Origin: Plantago ovata
Lineage: Eukaryota; Streptophyta; Magnoliopsida; Lamiales; Plantaginaceae
Length of the DNA: 64,000 bases
Direction of reading: 5' to 3'
NCBI GenBank assembly: GCA_028274465.1
Contig: CM051455.1
Coordinates: forward strand, 74,882,489-74,946,488
Part shown: one piece after another, positions 55,543-64,000 of the stretch
Position numbering within the stretch: the first letter of the stretch is position 1
How the letters are laid out: each line of letters starts with the position of its first letter
The notes under the pieces: generated by a model
The model's database searches: none
Seen by the model: the letters and a program-made list of their open reading frames with translations, nothing else
Told to the model about the DNA's origin: nothing
Made by a program: the position numbers and the translations under genes

Positions 55543-57686
55543 ATGGAGATGCCTCCCAGAAGAAGCAACCGTCTTGCTAATGCACCACCCAGGAATCCTC
55601 CTCGACCCAGGGGCCGTCCCCCTACAAATGGTCGAGGAGGAGGAACGGCTGCTGCTCCAAGGTCACCGAGAAGTAACAATGTTGCGAGGAACCAAGATTA
55701 TACGGAGGGGGCATTCACCAATGTCACTAACTCCCAAGAAGAAAGATGGGGGGGGGGGAAATAACCCGCAAGGAGTCCCGATAGGGAGTTCCTATGGAGC
55801 GTTGAGAGTCACAAACAACGTCGCGCCAAGAGGGCAGCCTCCTCAAGTAGCAATTATTCCACCTCCCGTGGCAGTGAACCCTTCTCAACCGGCCGCATTG
55901 AACTTCACCCTTCCTAATGGACGCGTAGTCCGACCATCAGATTTTGGGATGGGCGAAGCTCAATACGGCTTATTCCTTCTTACATTACAAGGATATGTAG
56001 GGGACAATGAGGCTGCTAGAGTTAATGCTGAACTCCAAGCTCGAGGAGTACCACAAGTACCAATGCAGGAGCAACCTCGTGACACTTCGGTTGCCCCTCG
56101 TCAATCCCAAGGAAGAGCACCAGTTGTGCAAGATGAAGCACATTCAAGAGCCAACACAAGGCCAATCCAATCTCCACTTGGACCTTCAAGAGTTCAATCG
56201 AGATTAGGACCTCAAGGTGCCCCTGATGATTTGAGGGATTTGATTGATTGAAGGATACGGGCATCATTGCAAAATGTGGCTCAGCAAGAAAATAGAGCTC
56301 AGGTGGTCGCTACACCACCCGCTCTCCCCAATCAAGTCACGCCCAATCAAGTCACGCCCAATCAAGTAACTCCTCAGAACCAACAAGAAGCGGTGGCGGA
56401 AAATCAAGCCTTGAGAACGGTAGCTGAGGTAACCCCCTTGATCGACCCGATCACGGGGAGGAGGCTCACTCTTGAGGAACTCAACGCAAGGAAGTCCGCA
56501 CTTGATGCTCAGATAGAGACTCTATGGGGAACTGTCCAAGAGAAAGAGCAAGACCAAGATCCAAGCCCGTTGTGCGACGAGATAAGAAGCCACCAAGCCA
56601 AAATCGAAAGAGGTTTCCCCACTTTTGAAAGTTATGATGGAACGAGTTGTCCAAAGGATTACTTGGTAAGATTTGGCACGAAGATGGATGCTTACGGCCA
56701 TGATTCGAGGACCAAAGCACTCCTCTTCCCGGCTAACCTCTCCGGATAAGCCATGAAATGGTGGTCGCGCCTCCCTCATCGCTCCATCAAGTCATATAGA
56801 GATCTCTCCAAGGAATTCTCTAAGCGATTCGAAAAGGCCATGAACACCAAGAGAAGAGTGAGGTACTTGGCCGAAATTGTTCAGAAAAACAATGAAGACT
56901 TGAGGGACTTCATCAATCGCTTTCATGAAGCAGCCCTCCAAGTTGAAGATCATTCGATCAATGAGAGAAAAGAATACTTGTATGGTAACACTACCAACAT
57001 CAAGTTCCAAGAGGTGCTCTCAACATCGTGTGTAGAGAAATGAAGCTCAACAGGCAAAAGTTTGCAAGGATTTCCTTGAGGTCGAGGAATTCTGGAAAAC
57101 CGTCACAGTAAGAACCAACCCTCCCAAGGAAAAAGGGAAGGAGAAAGAAAAAGAGAAGGAGTACCCTCCTCGCCCACAAAATCCCGGAAAGCAAAGAAAA
57201 GACCAAAAGCATGGGTTGATCAGAGAGGGTCACTCAAGGAATGATTTTCGAGACAAGAGGTCTCCTCCAAGGCGATATAGCAACTACACGGACTTAAATA
57301 GGCCAAGATCCGACATCTTGAACTATATAGTCTCGAGGAAGCTAGACGTCTCCTGGCCACCCCCGATTCAAGAAAACCGAAGGAACAAGAGTTCAGAGAA
57401 TTTTCGCCAGTTTCACAAGGGGAAAGGGTATACCTCTGATGAGTGCGTCGAGCTTAAGAACGAAATCGAAAGGATGATACGTAACGGCCAGTTGGTTAAT
57501 TACATCCGTAAGGAAGAACCTCTGGCGATCTTACCCCCACCACCTCAAGGTGGGATCGACCACCATCACCAAGGGAACCCTCTTGATGATGATATTCATA
57601 ACTACAACAATTATGAGAACCGCCCCGTGAACGGAAGCATCCACACTCTTACAATTGCTGGAGGACCCGCAGGAAGCGACACTTGA
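55543..57686 (+). pseudogene. Tat Gypsy gag, broken
   Basis: Starts MEMPPRRSNRLANAPPRN, basic and Pro-rich. A run of ten G (55748-55757) shifts frame. Then come VPQVPMQEQP..., a tandem NQVTP repeat (56327-56370), FPTFESYDGTSCPKDYLVRF and AMKWWSRLPHRSIKSYRDLS with FSKRFEKAMNT (retrotrans_gag core), then KEKEKEKEYPPR and HKGKGYTSDECVELKNEIER (region normally ahead of the protease). In-frame stops are at 56249-56251 and 56747-56749, and a second frame change is near 57040. Confidence 0.88.
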
Positions 57687-58640
57687 AATCAGAGGGAAAT
57701 CACAGCTGATAATCTCAGAGTCCGGGATGTGAAGTATGCCCAAGCCGCGTGACCAGGAACCAATGTTATCTCTTTCGATGATAGCGAGATACCTCTGAGG
57801 CATGCCGGAGGAGAAAACATATATGATCCTTTTGTTTTGCTAGTAGTTTCTCTTGATGTTCAATCCTACAAGTTGGGAAGGATCCTCGTCGACACCGGAT
57901 GTTCGGCTAACTTGATTTTCACGGGAACCTTGAAGAGGATGCAAATGAATCCAAGAGAAGGGCTTAAAGAAGTAAGGAGTGCACTGGTAGGCTTCGGAGG
58001 ACAACCTATCATGCCACTCGGAATAAACAACCTCACGGTATCAATGGGGAGTGCTCCTCGGCGAGTAACTCAACATGTTCCCTTTGTGGTCGTCGATATG
58101 CCCTTTGATTATTTCGCAGTCCTAAGTCAACCCGGTCTCTCTCAATTCCGAGCCGTAGTGTCTACAGTCCACAAAAAGCTGAAGTTCCCCACTCCATTGG
58201 GAATTGGACAGGAAGTAGGAGACATAAGAGAGGCATGGGAATGCTATAGCATGTCAGCTAAGTTCACTTCCAGGGTTGCCATTGGAGAGCCCAACCCGGG
58301 TCAATCATCCGAAGAGCAACCTCTTGTTCACAATGCTCCTTATCGTTTCTATACGGTTCGGCGAGTGAAGAAAAAATCAAAAAAGCCAAGTCCGTCACTT
58401 AGGCGAAGGAAAGCAATCCTGAAGAAAGAGAAGGATACCCTAGTAGGAGCTGTCAAGGAGCTCGAGGAGTATCAAGTGATTCCCCTAATACCACCCTCTT
58501 CCAAGAAGATGAAATTCTTTGAGGGAAACAAAATTGAAGCGAGAGAAACTCTAGAAGAAATCCAAATTGTCGAAGGAAGTGCCGACAAGGTCACAAAAAT
58601 TGGTACTGAGATGACTACGGAAGTAAGGATGAAGCTCATC
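57687..58640 (+). pseudogene. Tat Gypsy aspartic protease
   Basis: The frame continues from gag past stops at 57684-57686 and 57750-57752 into VISFDDSEIPLRHAGGENIY, then SYKLGRILVDTGCSANLIF (active-site Asp-Thr-Gly at about 57891-57899), IMPLGINNLTVSMGS and FVVVDMPFDYFAVLSQPGLS, then a charged linker to the reverse transcriptase. The catalytic triad residue is intact although the polyprotein cannot be made. Confidence 0.88.
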
Positions 58641-59635
58641 CAATGTTTGAAAGATAACAACGACATCTTCGCGTGGAGTACCGAGGATCTCACGGGGATC
58701 GACCCAAGTGTTGCGGTTCACCGTCTGAACGTTGACCCGTCGATCACCCATATCAGAGAAAAGCGAAGAGACTTCAGTGCGGAAGATAATGCCATCATCG
58801 AAGTGGAAGTCCAAAGACTGCTTAAAGCCGGTCACATCAAGGAAGTGAGATACTCCGATTGGGTTTGCAATGTGGTCCTCGTGGAGAAGGGTCCCAGCAA
58901 GTGGAGAATGTGCAACAACTTCACGAGACTCAACAAGTTTTGCCCGAAGGATCCCTACCCGCTCCCCCGGATCGACCAGCTAGTCAATTCTACTGCTGGA
59001 TGCGCCCTCTTGAGTTTCATGGATGCATACCAAGGTTTCTACCAAGTCGAGATGGCTAAGGATGATGTACCCAAGACCGCCTTCTTAACGGCAATGTGTA
59101 TTGCTTCAACGTGATGCCATTCGGCCTCAAAAATGCCGGAGCGACCTACCAAAGGCTGGTCAACAAGATGTTCAAAGAAGAGTTGGGTGAAACAGTGGAA
59201 GTATATGTTGACGATATGCTTGTCAAGAGTAAGACCGAGGAGCAACATGTAGATTACCTGGCAAAGTGTTTCTCGATTTTGAGAAAGTATGGCATGAAGC
59301 TCAATCCGGCAAAGTGTACCTTTGGAGTCAAAGGGGGGAAGTTCCTCGGTTACATGGTAACGGAGAGAGGAACAGAAGCAAACCCCGAGAAAATCAAGGC
59401 CATCCTCGATCTTCCTCAACCTCAATCCATCAATGAGGTGGAACAATTGGTTGGGAAGTCAATCGCGTTGAGTAGATTCATCTCGAGGTCTGCCGAGAAA
59501 AATCTCCCATTTTTCAAAGTGTTAAGAAAGAGCAACCACTTCGAGTGGACGAAAGAATGTGAGGAAGCCTTCGAGAAGCTCAAAGAGTATCTACTCTTTC
59601 CTCCACTTTGTCAAAACCCATGGAAGGAGAGGTAG
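58641..59635 (+). pseudogene. Tat Gypsy reverse transcriptase
   Basis: Motifs: DIFAWSTEDLTGIDP, WVCNVVLVEKGPSKWRMC, FMDAYQGFYQVEMAKDDVPK (catalytic Asp in FMDAYQGF), then after a one-base loss near 59092 YCFNVMPFGLKNAGATYQRL, VEVYVDDMLVKSK (YVDD) and MKLNPAKCTFGV. The Ty3-type order is complete. A second frameshift near 59600 precedes the RNase H. Confidence 0.93.
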
Positions 59636-60699
59636 TTTACTTGTACTTAGCAGCGACTGGAGAAGCCATCAGTTCGGTCTTGGTGCGAATTCAAGGTAAC
59701 GACCACTTGCCCATCTACTACTTGAGCAAAGTACTCGCTGGAGCTGAAACGTGGTATATGGATATCGAGAGGCTATCCTTCGCCCTAGTCCATACGGCGA
59801 GGAGACTGAAGCCTTATTTTGGAGCGCACAAGATTGTAGTCTTGACGAAGCAACCTCTCAAGAAAGTCCTAGGAAAACCCGAAAACTCGGGAAGGCTAAC
59901 AAGGTGGGCAATCGAATTGAGCGAGTACGACATTGACTATCAAGCACCCTTGGCCAAGAAAGCACAATTCATTGTTGATTTCCTCGTAGAGTATCCCTCC
60001 AAAGGAACTTCAGAGGAAAACCCTCCCGAGACACAAAATGTCATGATGATGGTCGAGGAGCAACCACGGCAAAGCAACCCAATACAAGCTCTTGGAGATG
60101 CTTTGAAAGAGCTCAAAGATATGTCCCAGACAAAAAGAAAAAGGCATGAAGTGTTCCTGGCAGAGAAAACCGAGGAGCCTAAGGGTATGGAGACCGTCTC
60201 TTCAAAACCCAAGGAACTAGTCAACCATGGAGACGTATGGATTCTTCATGTGGATGGATCCTCATCAGGAAAAAATGGCGGGATAGGAATATACTTCAAG
60301 AGTCCCGGAGGAGCTGAACTCGAGTACGCCATTACTCTTAGTTTCCTAGTTTCCAACAACGAAGCTGAGTATGAAGCTATCCTCATCGCTCTACGAATGG
60401 CAAAGGCACTTGAAGTGAAGAAGCTACATCTCTTCACTGATTCCCAATTGGCCGAGAAGCAAATCTCGGGAAAGTTCAAAACTAAGAAGGACTCACTGGC
60501 CGAGTACAAGAGCGCCATCACGGAGGAAATCCAAAAGTTTGAAAGTTGTGAGATTGAGAAGTTCTCAAGGGATCTCAATCAAAGAGCAGATGCCCTATCA
60601 AAATATGCTTCAGCTTCCGGAGGAGTGGATACTCGGAATGTGATTGAGAATCAATGCATCATCCCTATGGTCATCAAAACCAAATGTCTTGGTGATTGA
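59608..60699 (+). pseudogene. Tat Gypsy RNase H and second (archaeal-type) RNase H
   Basis: First the ordinary Ty3 RNase H remnant (GEVVYLYLAATGEAISSVLV, LPIYYLSKVLAGAETWYMDI, NSGRLTRWAIELSEYDIDYQ). Then, after a charged linker, an additional domain: WILHVDGSSSGKNGGIGIYF (DGSS), NNEAEYEAILIALRMAKALE (Glu), LFTDSQLAEKQISG (TDS) and FSRDLNQRADALSKYA (Asp). A second, archaeal-like RNase H between the first one and the integrase is the defining trait of the Tat lineage. It ends by frameshift near 60690. Confidence 0.92.
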
Positions 60700-61936
60700 C
60701 ACTCAACCGGGTTGGATGCAAGAGATCTCTACCTATCTCACGAATGGTAGCCTTCCTCGTGAAAAAGATGAAGCAAGGAAAATCAAAGGAAAGGCAGGTC
60801 GCTACATTATGCAAGGGGACTACTTGTATAAGAGATCCTTCGAGGGAGTCTACCTGAGATGCATCGCCGAACAAGAAGTGCAAAAACTTTTGGGAGAAAT
60901 GCACAGGGGAAGTTGCGGGGACCATGCCGGAGGAAGAACCCTCGCGCAAAAAATCATTCGCCAAGGATACTACTGGCCCACTGTTCGTGAAGATGCTGCC
61001 CGATTTGTAAGAAGGTGCGAGGAGTGTCAAATGCATCCCAATTTGATCAATGTCCCGGCGAAACCCCTCATGCCCATTACAATAACTTGTCCTTTCGACA
61101 TATGGGGCATCGACATAGTCGGTCCTTTCCTGAGAGGCACAGGTCAAAAGAAATTCATCATTGTTGCGGTGGAGTACTTTAGCAAGTGGGCAGAAGTTGA
61201 AGCAGTGTCTACTATCACCAAACAAAGGGTGATGAACTTTGTATGGAGAAACATCGTGTGTCAATTTGGCTTGCCAAGAGTCCTCATCTCGGACAATGGT
61301 GCTCAATTCTGTGGCCAAAGGTTCAATGAATGGTGCAAGGAAATGAAGATTGAGAGGAGGTATACCTCGGTAGGACATCCTCAATCCAACGGGCAAACAG
61401 AGGCCGTCAACAAAATCCTTGTCAACGACTTGCAAAAGAGGTTCGCCACCAACAAGGATTGGGTGGACGAGCTTGATGGAGTGGTATGGGCATACCGCAC
61501 AACTTCAGAAACAACTACAAGAGAGACTCCCTTCTCGCTAGTTTATGGTTCTGAAGCAGTCATACCAGCGAAAGTGGCGGTAGAAACCCTCAGAATCCAA
61601 GGGTATCAACCCGAGGACAATCATACCGAGAGGCTCTTCGACCTGGAGACGGTAAGCGAAGCGAGGACCAATGCCTTGGCCAACATCCTCAGATATCAAG
61701 CACTGATCGCGAAGACCTACAACAAGGGCGTAAAAGAGAGAGACTTCCAAGTAGGAGACTTAGTACTCCGAAGAGCGGACATCCTGGGCAAAGTTGGGAA
61801 AATGCAACCCAACTGGGAAGGCCCCTTCAAAATAGTCGAAGCAAGGTCCAATGGAAGCTATCGTCTCCAAGACATGGAGGGAAAAGTATTGAAGAACCCG
61901 TGTAACACTTCCAACCTCCAGAGATTCTACGCGTGA
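60644..61936 (+). pseudogene. Tat Gypsy integrase
   Basis: NVLVIDTQPGWMQEISTYL, the HHCC zinc region (GDHAGGRTLAQK ... FVRRCEECQMHPN), then the D,D35E core: FDIWGIDIVGPF, RVLISDNGAQFCGQRFNEWC and HPQSNGQTEAVNKILVNDLQ. The C-terminal part has FQVGDLVLRRA and NWEGPFKIVEARSNGSYRLQ. No chromodomain follows, as expected for Tat. The domain is open from end to end (430 codons) and all catalytic residues are present. Confidence 0.94.
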
Positions 61937-62788
61937 GTTGTTTGATGAACAAGCTTTTTGAAGAGCTCCTGTGAAAGGCTCGAAGATCGAGAAGGATTCC
62001 TCACAAGCTTGTGTGAGAGGTACCCTCATGTTTTATGGTTCAGAAAATATTGTAAGAAAGCTTGCCGAGAAGCCCCCCATTGTAATTGAATTTCCGACAA
62101 ATGAATACAATGTCTATCTTTCAACAAAGAAAATGTTCAAGTATAGAACTACTATACTCAAAAAAGAATAAAATGCTACTCGACCAAGAGAGCTTGCTCG
62201 ATCAACATAAAAGCTCCCCGATTTTCATGTCGGGGTAAAGCTCCCCGCTCTCTCATCTTTTGGAGAAAATTAATCGAGACGCTTTTTAAAGAAGTGAAAA
62301 CGAGGAGTACAAAGAAACCGAGAAGGAGGAGTTCAATACTTGTTCTTTCTGGCTTAACACTTAGGATTTTTTCCTAAGTTACCAAGAAAATCGAGAATCA
62401 CGGAGATTACTTTGATAGCTCGAGGAGCTTAACTCGAAGTATTAATAATCAAGATCACTCATTTCGATCAAAGGCGCGAGTAAATGCCCTCCTCGATTCT
62501 AACTTATACATGTTTAACTACTCTATCAAAGTTATACGTCATAACAGAAAAAGAGTTAGTAAAAAAAACACAAGTATGAGTAGACAAACGAAGAGCAACA
62601 AACTTTTATTGAAGAGACGGAGCGAAGAGGCAATAGTTGATAACTTATATTACAACATGGGATATGTTTCAACAAATGCCACCAAGGGCCGAATAGAAAA
62701 AGGGAAATTATTTGGAAAAAATAACAAGTACAGAAAATGGAAAAGTTACAACATCCCCGAGCATACTCGGTCTTCAAAGCTCTTCGGT
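61937..62788 (+). mobile_element. Tat element 3' internal non-coding region
   Basis: No pol sequence. Contains repeated AGCTCCCCG words with a short CCCCGA/TCGGGG inverted pair at 62213-62250. It lies between the integrase stop and the antisense frame. Confidence 0.6.
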
Positions 62789-63275
62789 CTACCGGGTCCG
62801 ACTACCAGAAAGGTCAGTAACCGGGCCGCTTGCACTGGTAGCTCCTCGCATCGGGCTTAGCAGTTCTTGGATCTCGGCGACGTCTCGCTCTTGGGCCTGA
62901 GATTCCTTGATGGCCTTCTCGTAAAGGACAAGCTCCAGCTCGACGAAGTCTGCTGCTCGTCCAATGACAGGATCGCTCACTTTGACCCAAGCAGCGTTGC
63001 AGAGAGCTGCCTTCTCGAACGGGTAAAGGATCCCAGTCATTAGACATTCCGGGACCCAAGCAGGGAGATAAGCTGGTTTGCTCGGATATGGCACTTCTGG
63101 ATCGGTAACCAGCTCCCCGAACTCGCACGCCTCGTGCATCTCCTCGGTGATCTCCTCATCAGGGTAGAGGGACAGGTCTTCGCGCCTCCCCGGGTGCAAG
63201 TCCTCGCGAGTGTCCGGGTCAAACTCGGCCGGAAGCAGGTTAACTCGCTTTAGCTGGCCGATGCAGGAGAAGAAG
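62789..63275 (-). CDS. Antisense ORF of the Tat element, cut by the Athila-like LTR
   Basis: An uninterrupted minus-strand frame of about 160 codons running from the LTR border (63275) to a stop at 62789: DFFSCIGQLKRVNLLPAEFD, EDLSLYPDEEITEEMHEACE, PEVPYPSKPAYLPAWVPECL, VIGRAADFVELELVLYEKAI and DVAEIQELLSPMRG. Base composition is much richer in GC than the neighbouring non-coding region. Some Tat-lineage elements carry such an additional reverse-oriented ORF between integrase and the 3' LTR; its function is unknown. The 5' end and start codon are lost through the insertion at 63276. No conserved domain recognised. Confidence 0.65.
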
Positions 63276-64000
63276 TCATGAATGTGTATTTTACACTTTC
63301 ATTCGAGTCTTTTTCACCAATTTAGCTATCCTCTAGGTTAATTTAGCTTATATTTTTAGTGCATTTTATTAGAATAGTGCCACGTTTCCCTTTTCTTTGC
63401 ATTTTTCAGGATTTAGGTGAAAAACGTACTTTTGGTGGGCAAATATGGTGAAGAGAATGAAGGTTTGATGCTTCGTGGTCATCCGTGGTGTATCTAGAAG
63501 GTTCCAGATGAGATTTGAGGCCTAGGGGACGAGTTTCAAGGCTTAAACGTCATTAGAAGGCAAAATCGAGTCCAAAAAGGAAACAAACTCAAAAACTCGC
63601 TGTCCACCGACTCTGCCGGTCCCGGGCGGTTCGCCCGGGATGCCGGGCTATTCGCAACCGCCTGGCACCGAGGGCGGTTTACCCGGGAGATATCGCAGCT
63701 ATATATATGTTTTGCCTATTTTGTTCGTTTTTCATACCTTTTCACCTTATTTTGAGAGACAAATTCTCCAGAGCCTGTTCTGGGAATTATTAGCATGCAT
63801 AGAAGACTCTTTTTCTTATTGATTTGGAAGCTTAAGCATAGAGATTGGACATCTTTGATTTTCAATTCTTTCTTGTGAGTTAGCAATTCATCGGAGATTG
63901 ACAATCTTCGTTGGTAACTTGTATCTCACGATTTTTCTGCTTTTATTTATTTCATTCAACATGTTTTCATTCAATCTTGCTTTGATTCTTGTTGATTGCA
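63276..64000 (+). mobile_element. Athila-like LTR, partial, running off the window
   Basis: TCATGAATGTGTATTTTACACTTTCATTCGAG matches the starts of the LTRs at 37753 and (complement) 30188 with one change in the terminal TG. TATA box at 63700-63708, preceded by GC hairpins. Its insertion interrupts the Tat antisense ORF. Whether it is a solo LTR or the 5' LTR of a complete element is decided beyond 64000. Confidence 0.9.
63617..63690 (+). repeat. GC hairpins upstream of the LTR TATA box
   Basis: TCCCGGGCG-GTT-CGCCCGGGA at 63620-63640 (9-bp stem), followed by degenerate relatives (CCGGGCTATTCGC, GGGCGGTTTACCC) up to 63687. TATATATAT follows at 63700. Confidence 0.85.

Overview
This is eukaryotic nuclear DNA from a flowering plant, most likely a eudicot. 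Evidence: intron-containing genes with plant-type splice sites, Arabidopsis-type (TTTAGGG)n telomere units, and dense nested plant retrotransposons (copia, Athila-like and Tat-lineage Gypsy, L1-type LINEs), plus MULE, Helitron, hAT-like and mariner-like relics. There are two assembly gaps (524-623 and 34057-34156). No bacterial, organellar or CRISPR features were seen.

Genic part (about 1.7-14.7 kb): a four-exon DOG1-domain gene on + (1700-3737) converges on a 13-exon SRP68 gene on - (14539-4569), the RNA-binding subunit of the signal recognition particle. SRP68 introns hold a 5'-truncated L1-type LINE (5340-7312), a second LINE scrap, a tandem duplication and a MITE. Exon 8 appears to lack one base, so the assembled reading frame breaks there. 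A lone first exon of an unrecognised gene (52268-52358) is followed by a Gypsy insertion.

Transposon part: a dead autonomous MULE (about 14.98-22.83 kb, -) has a 2697-bp solo LTR (5-bp TSD) in its transposase exon. A Helitron relic on - (23.8-26.5 kb) has its helicase exon split by a MITE. Next come an Athila-like solo LTR (28984-30188), an hAT-like MITE (30461-30782) and a MULE-like non-autonomous element packed with GC-rich palindromes (31477-32471). A minus-strand Tat LTR end (32793-34056) and an Athila-like gag-protease element with its 3' LTR (34157-39029) follow; the latter is inserted in a copia element on - (39030-45085).

The stretch 45.5-47.3 kb has a 240-bp direct duplication flanking a SINE and an interstitial telomere tract. 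At 47.4-50.6 kb lies a non-LTR retroelement with a YLDD reverse transcriptase and a C-terminal restriction-like-endonuclease signature, bounded by (AAT)n tracts and a 16-bp duplication. Then come a mariner-like element (50890-52003) and a Tat Gypsy element (52528 to 63275) with two RNase H domains and an antisense ORF; its 5' LTR carries a copia solo LTR (53091-55188). An Athila-like LTR starts at 63276 and runs off the window.

The least ordinary signals are the RLE-type retroelement embedded in AAT microsatellite, and arrays of GC-rich hairpins just upstream of TATA boxes in the Athila-like LTRs whose stems keep pairing while their sequence changes. Similar palindrome clusters occur in unrelated elements nearby.
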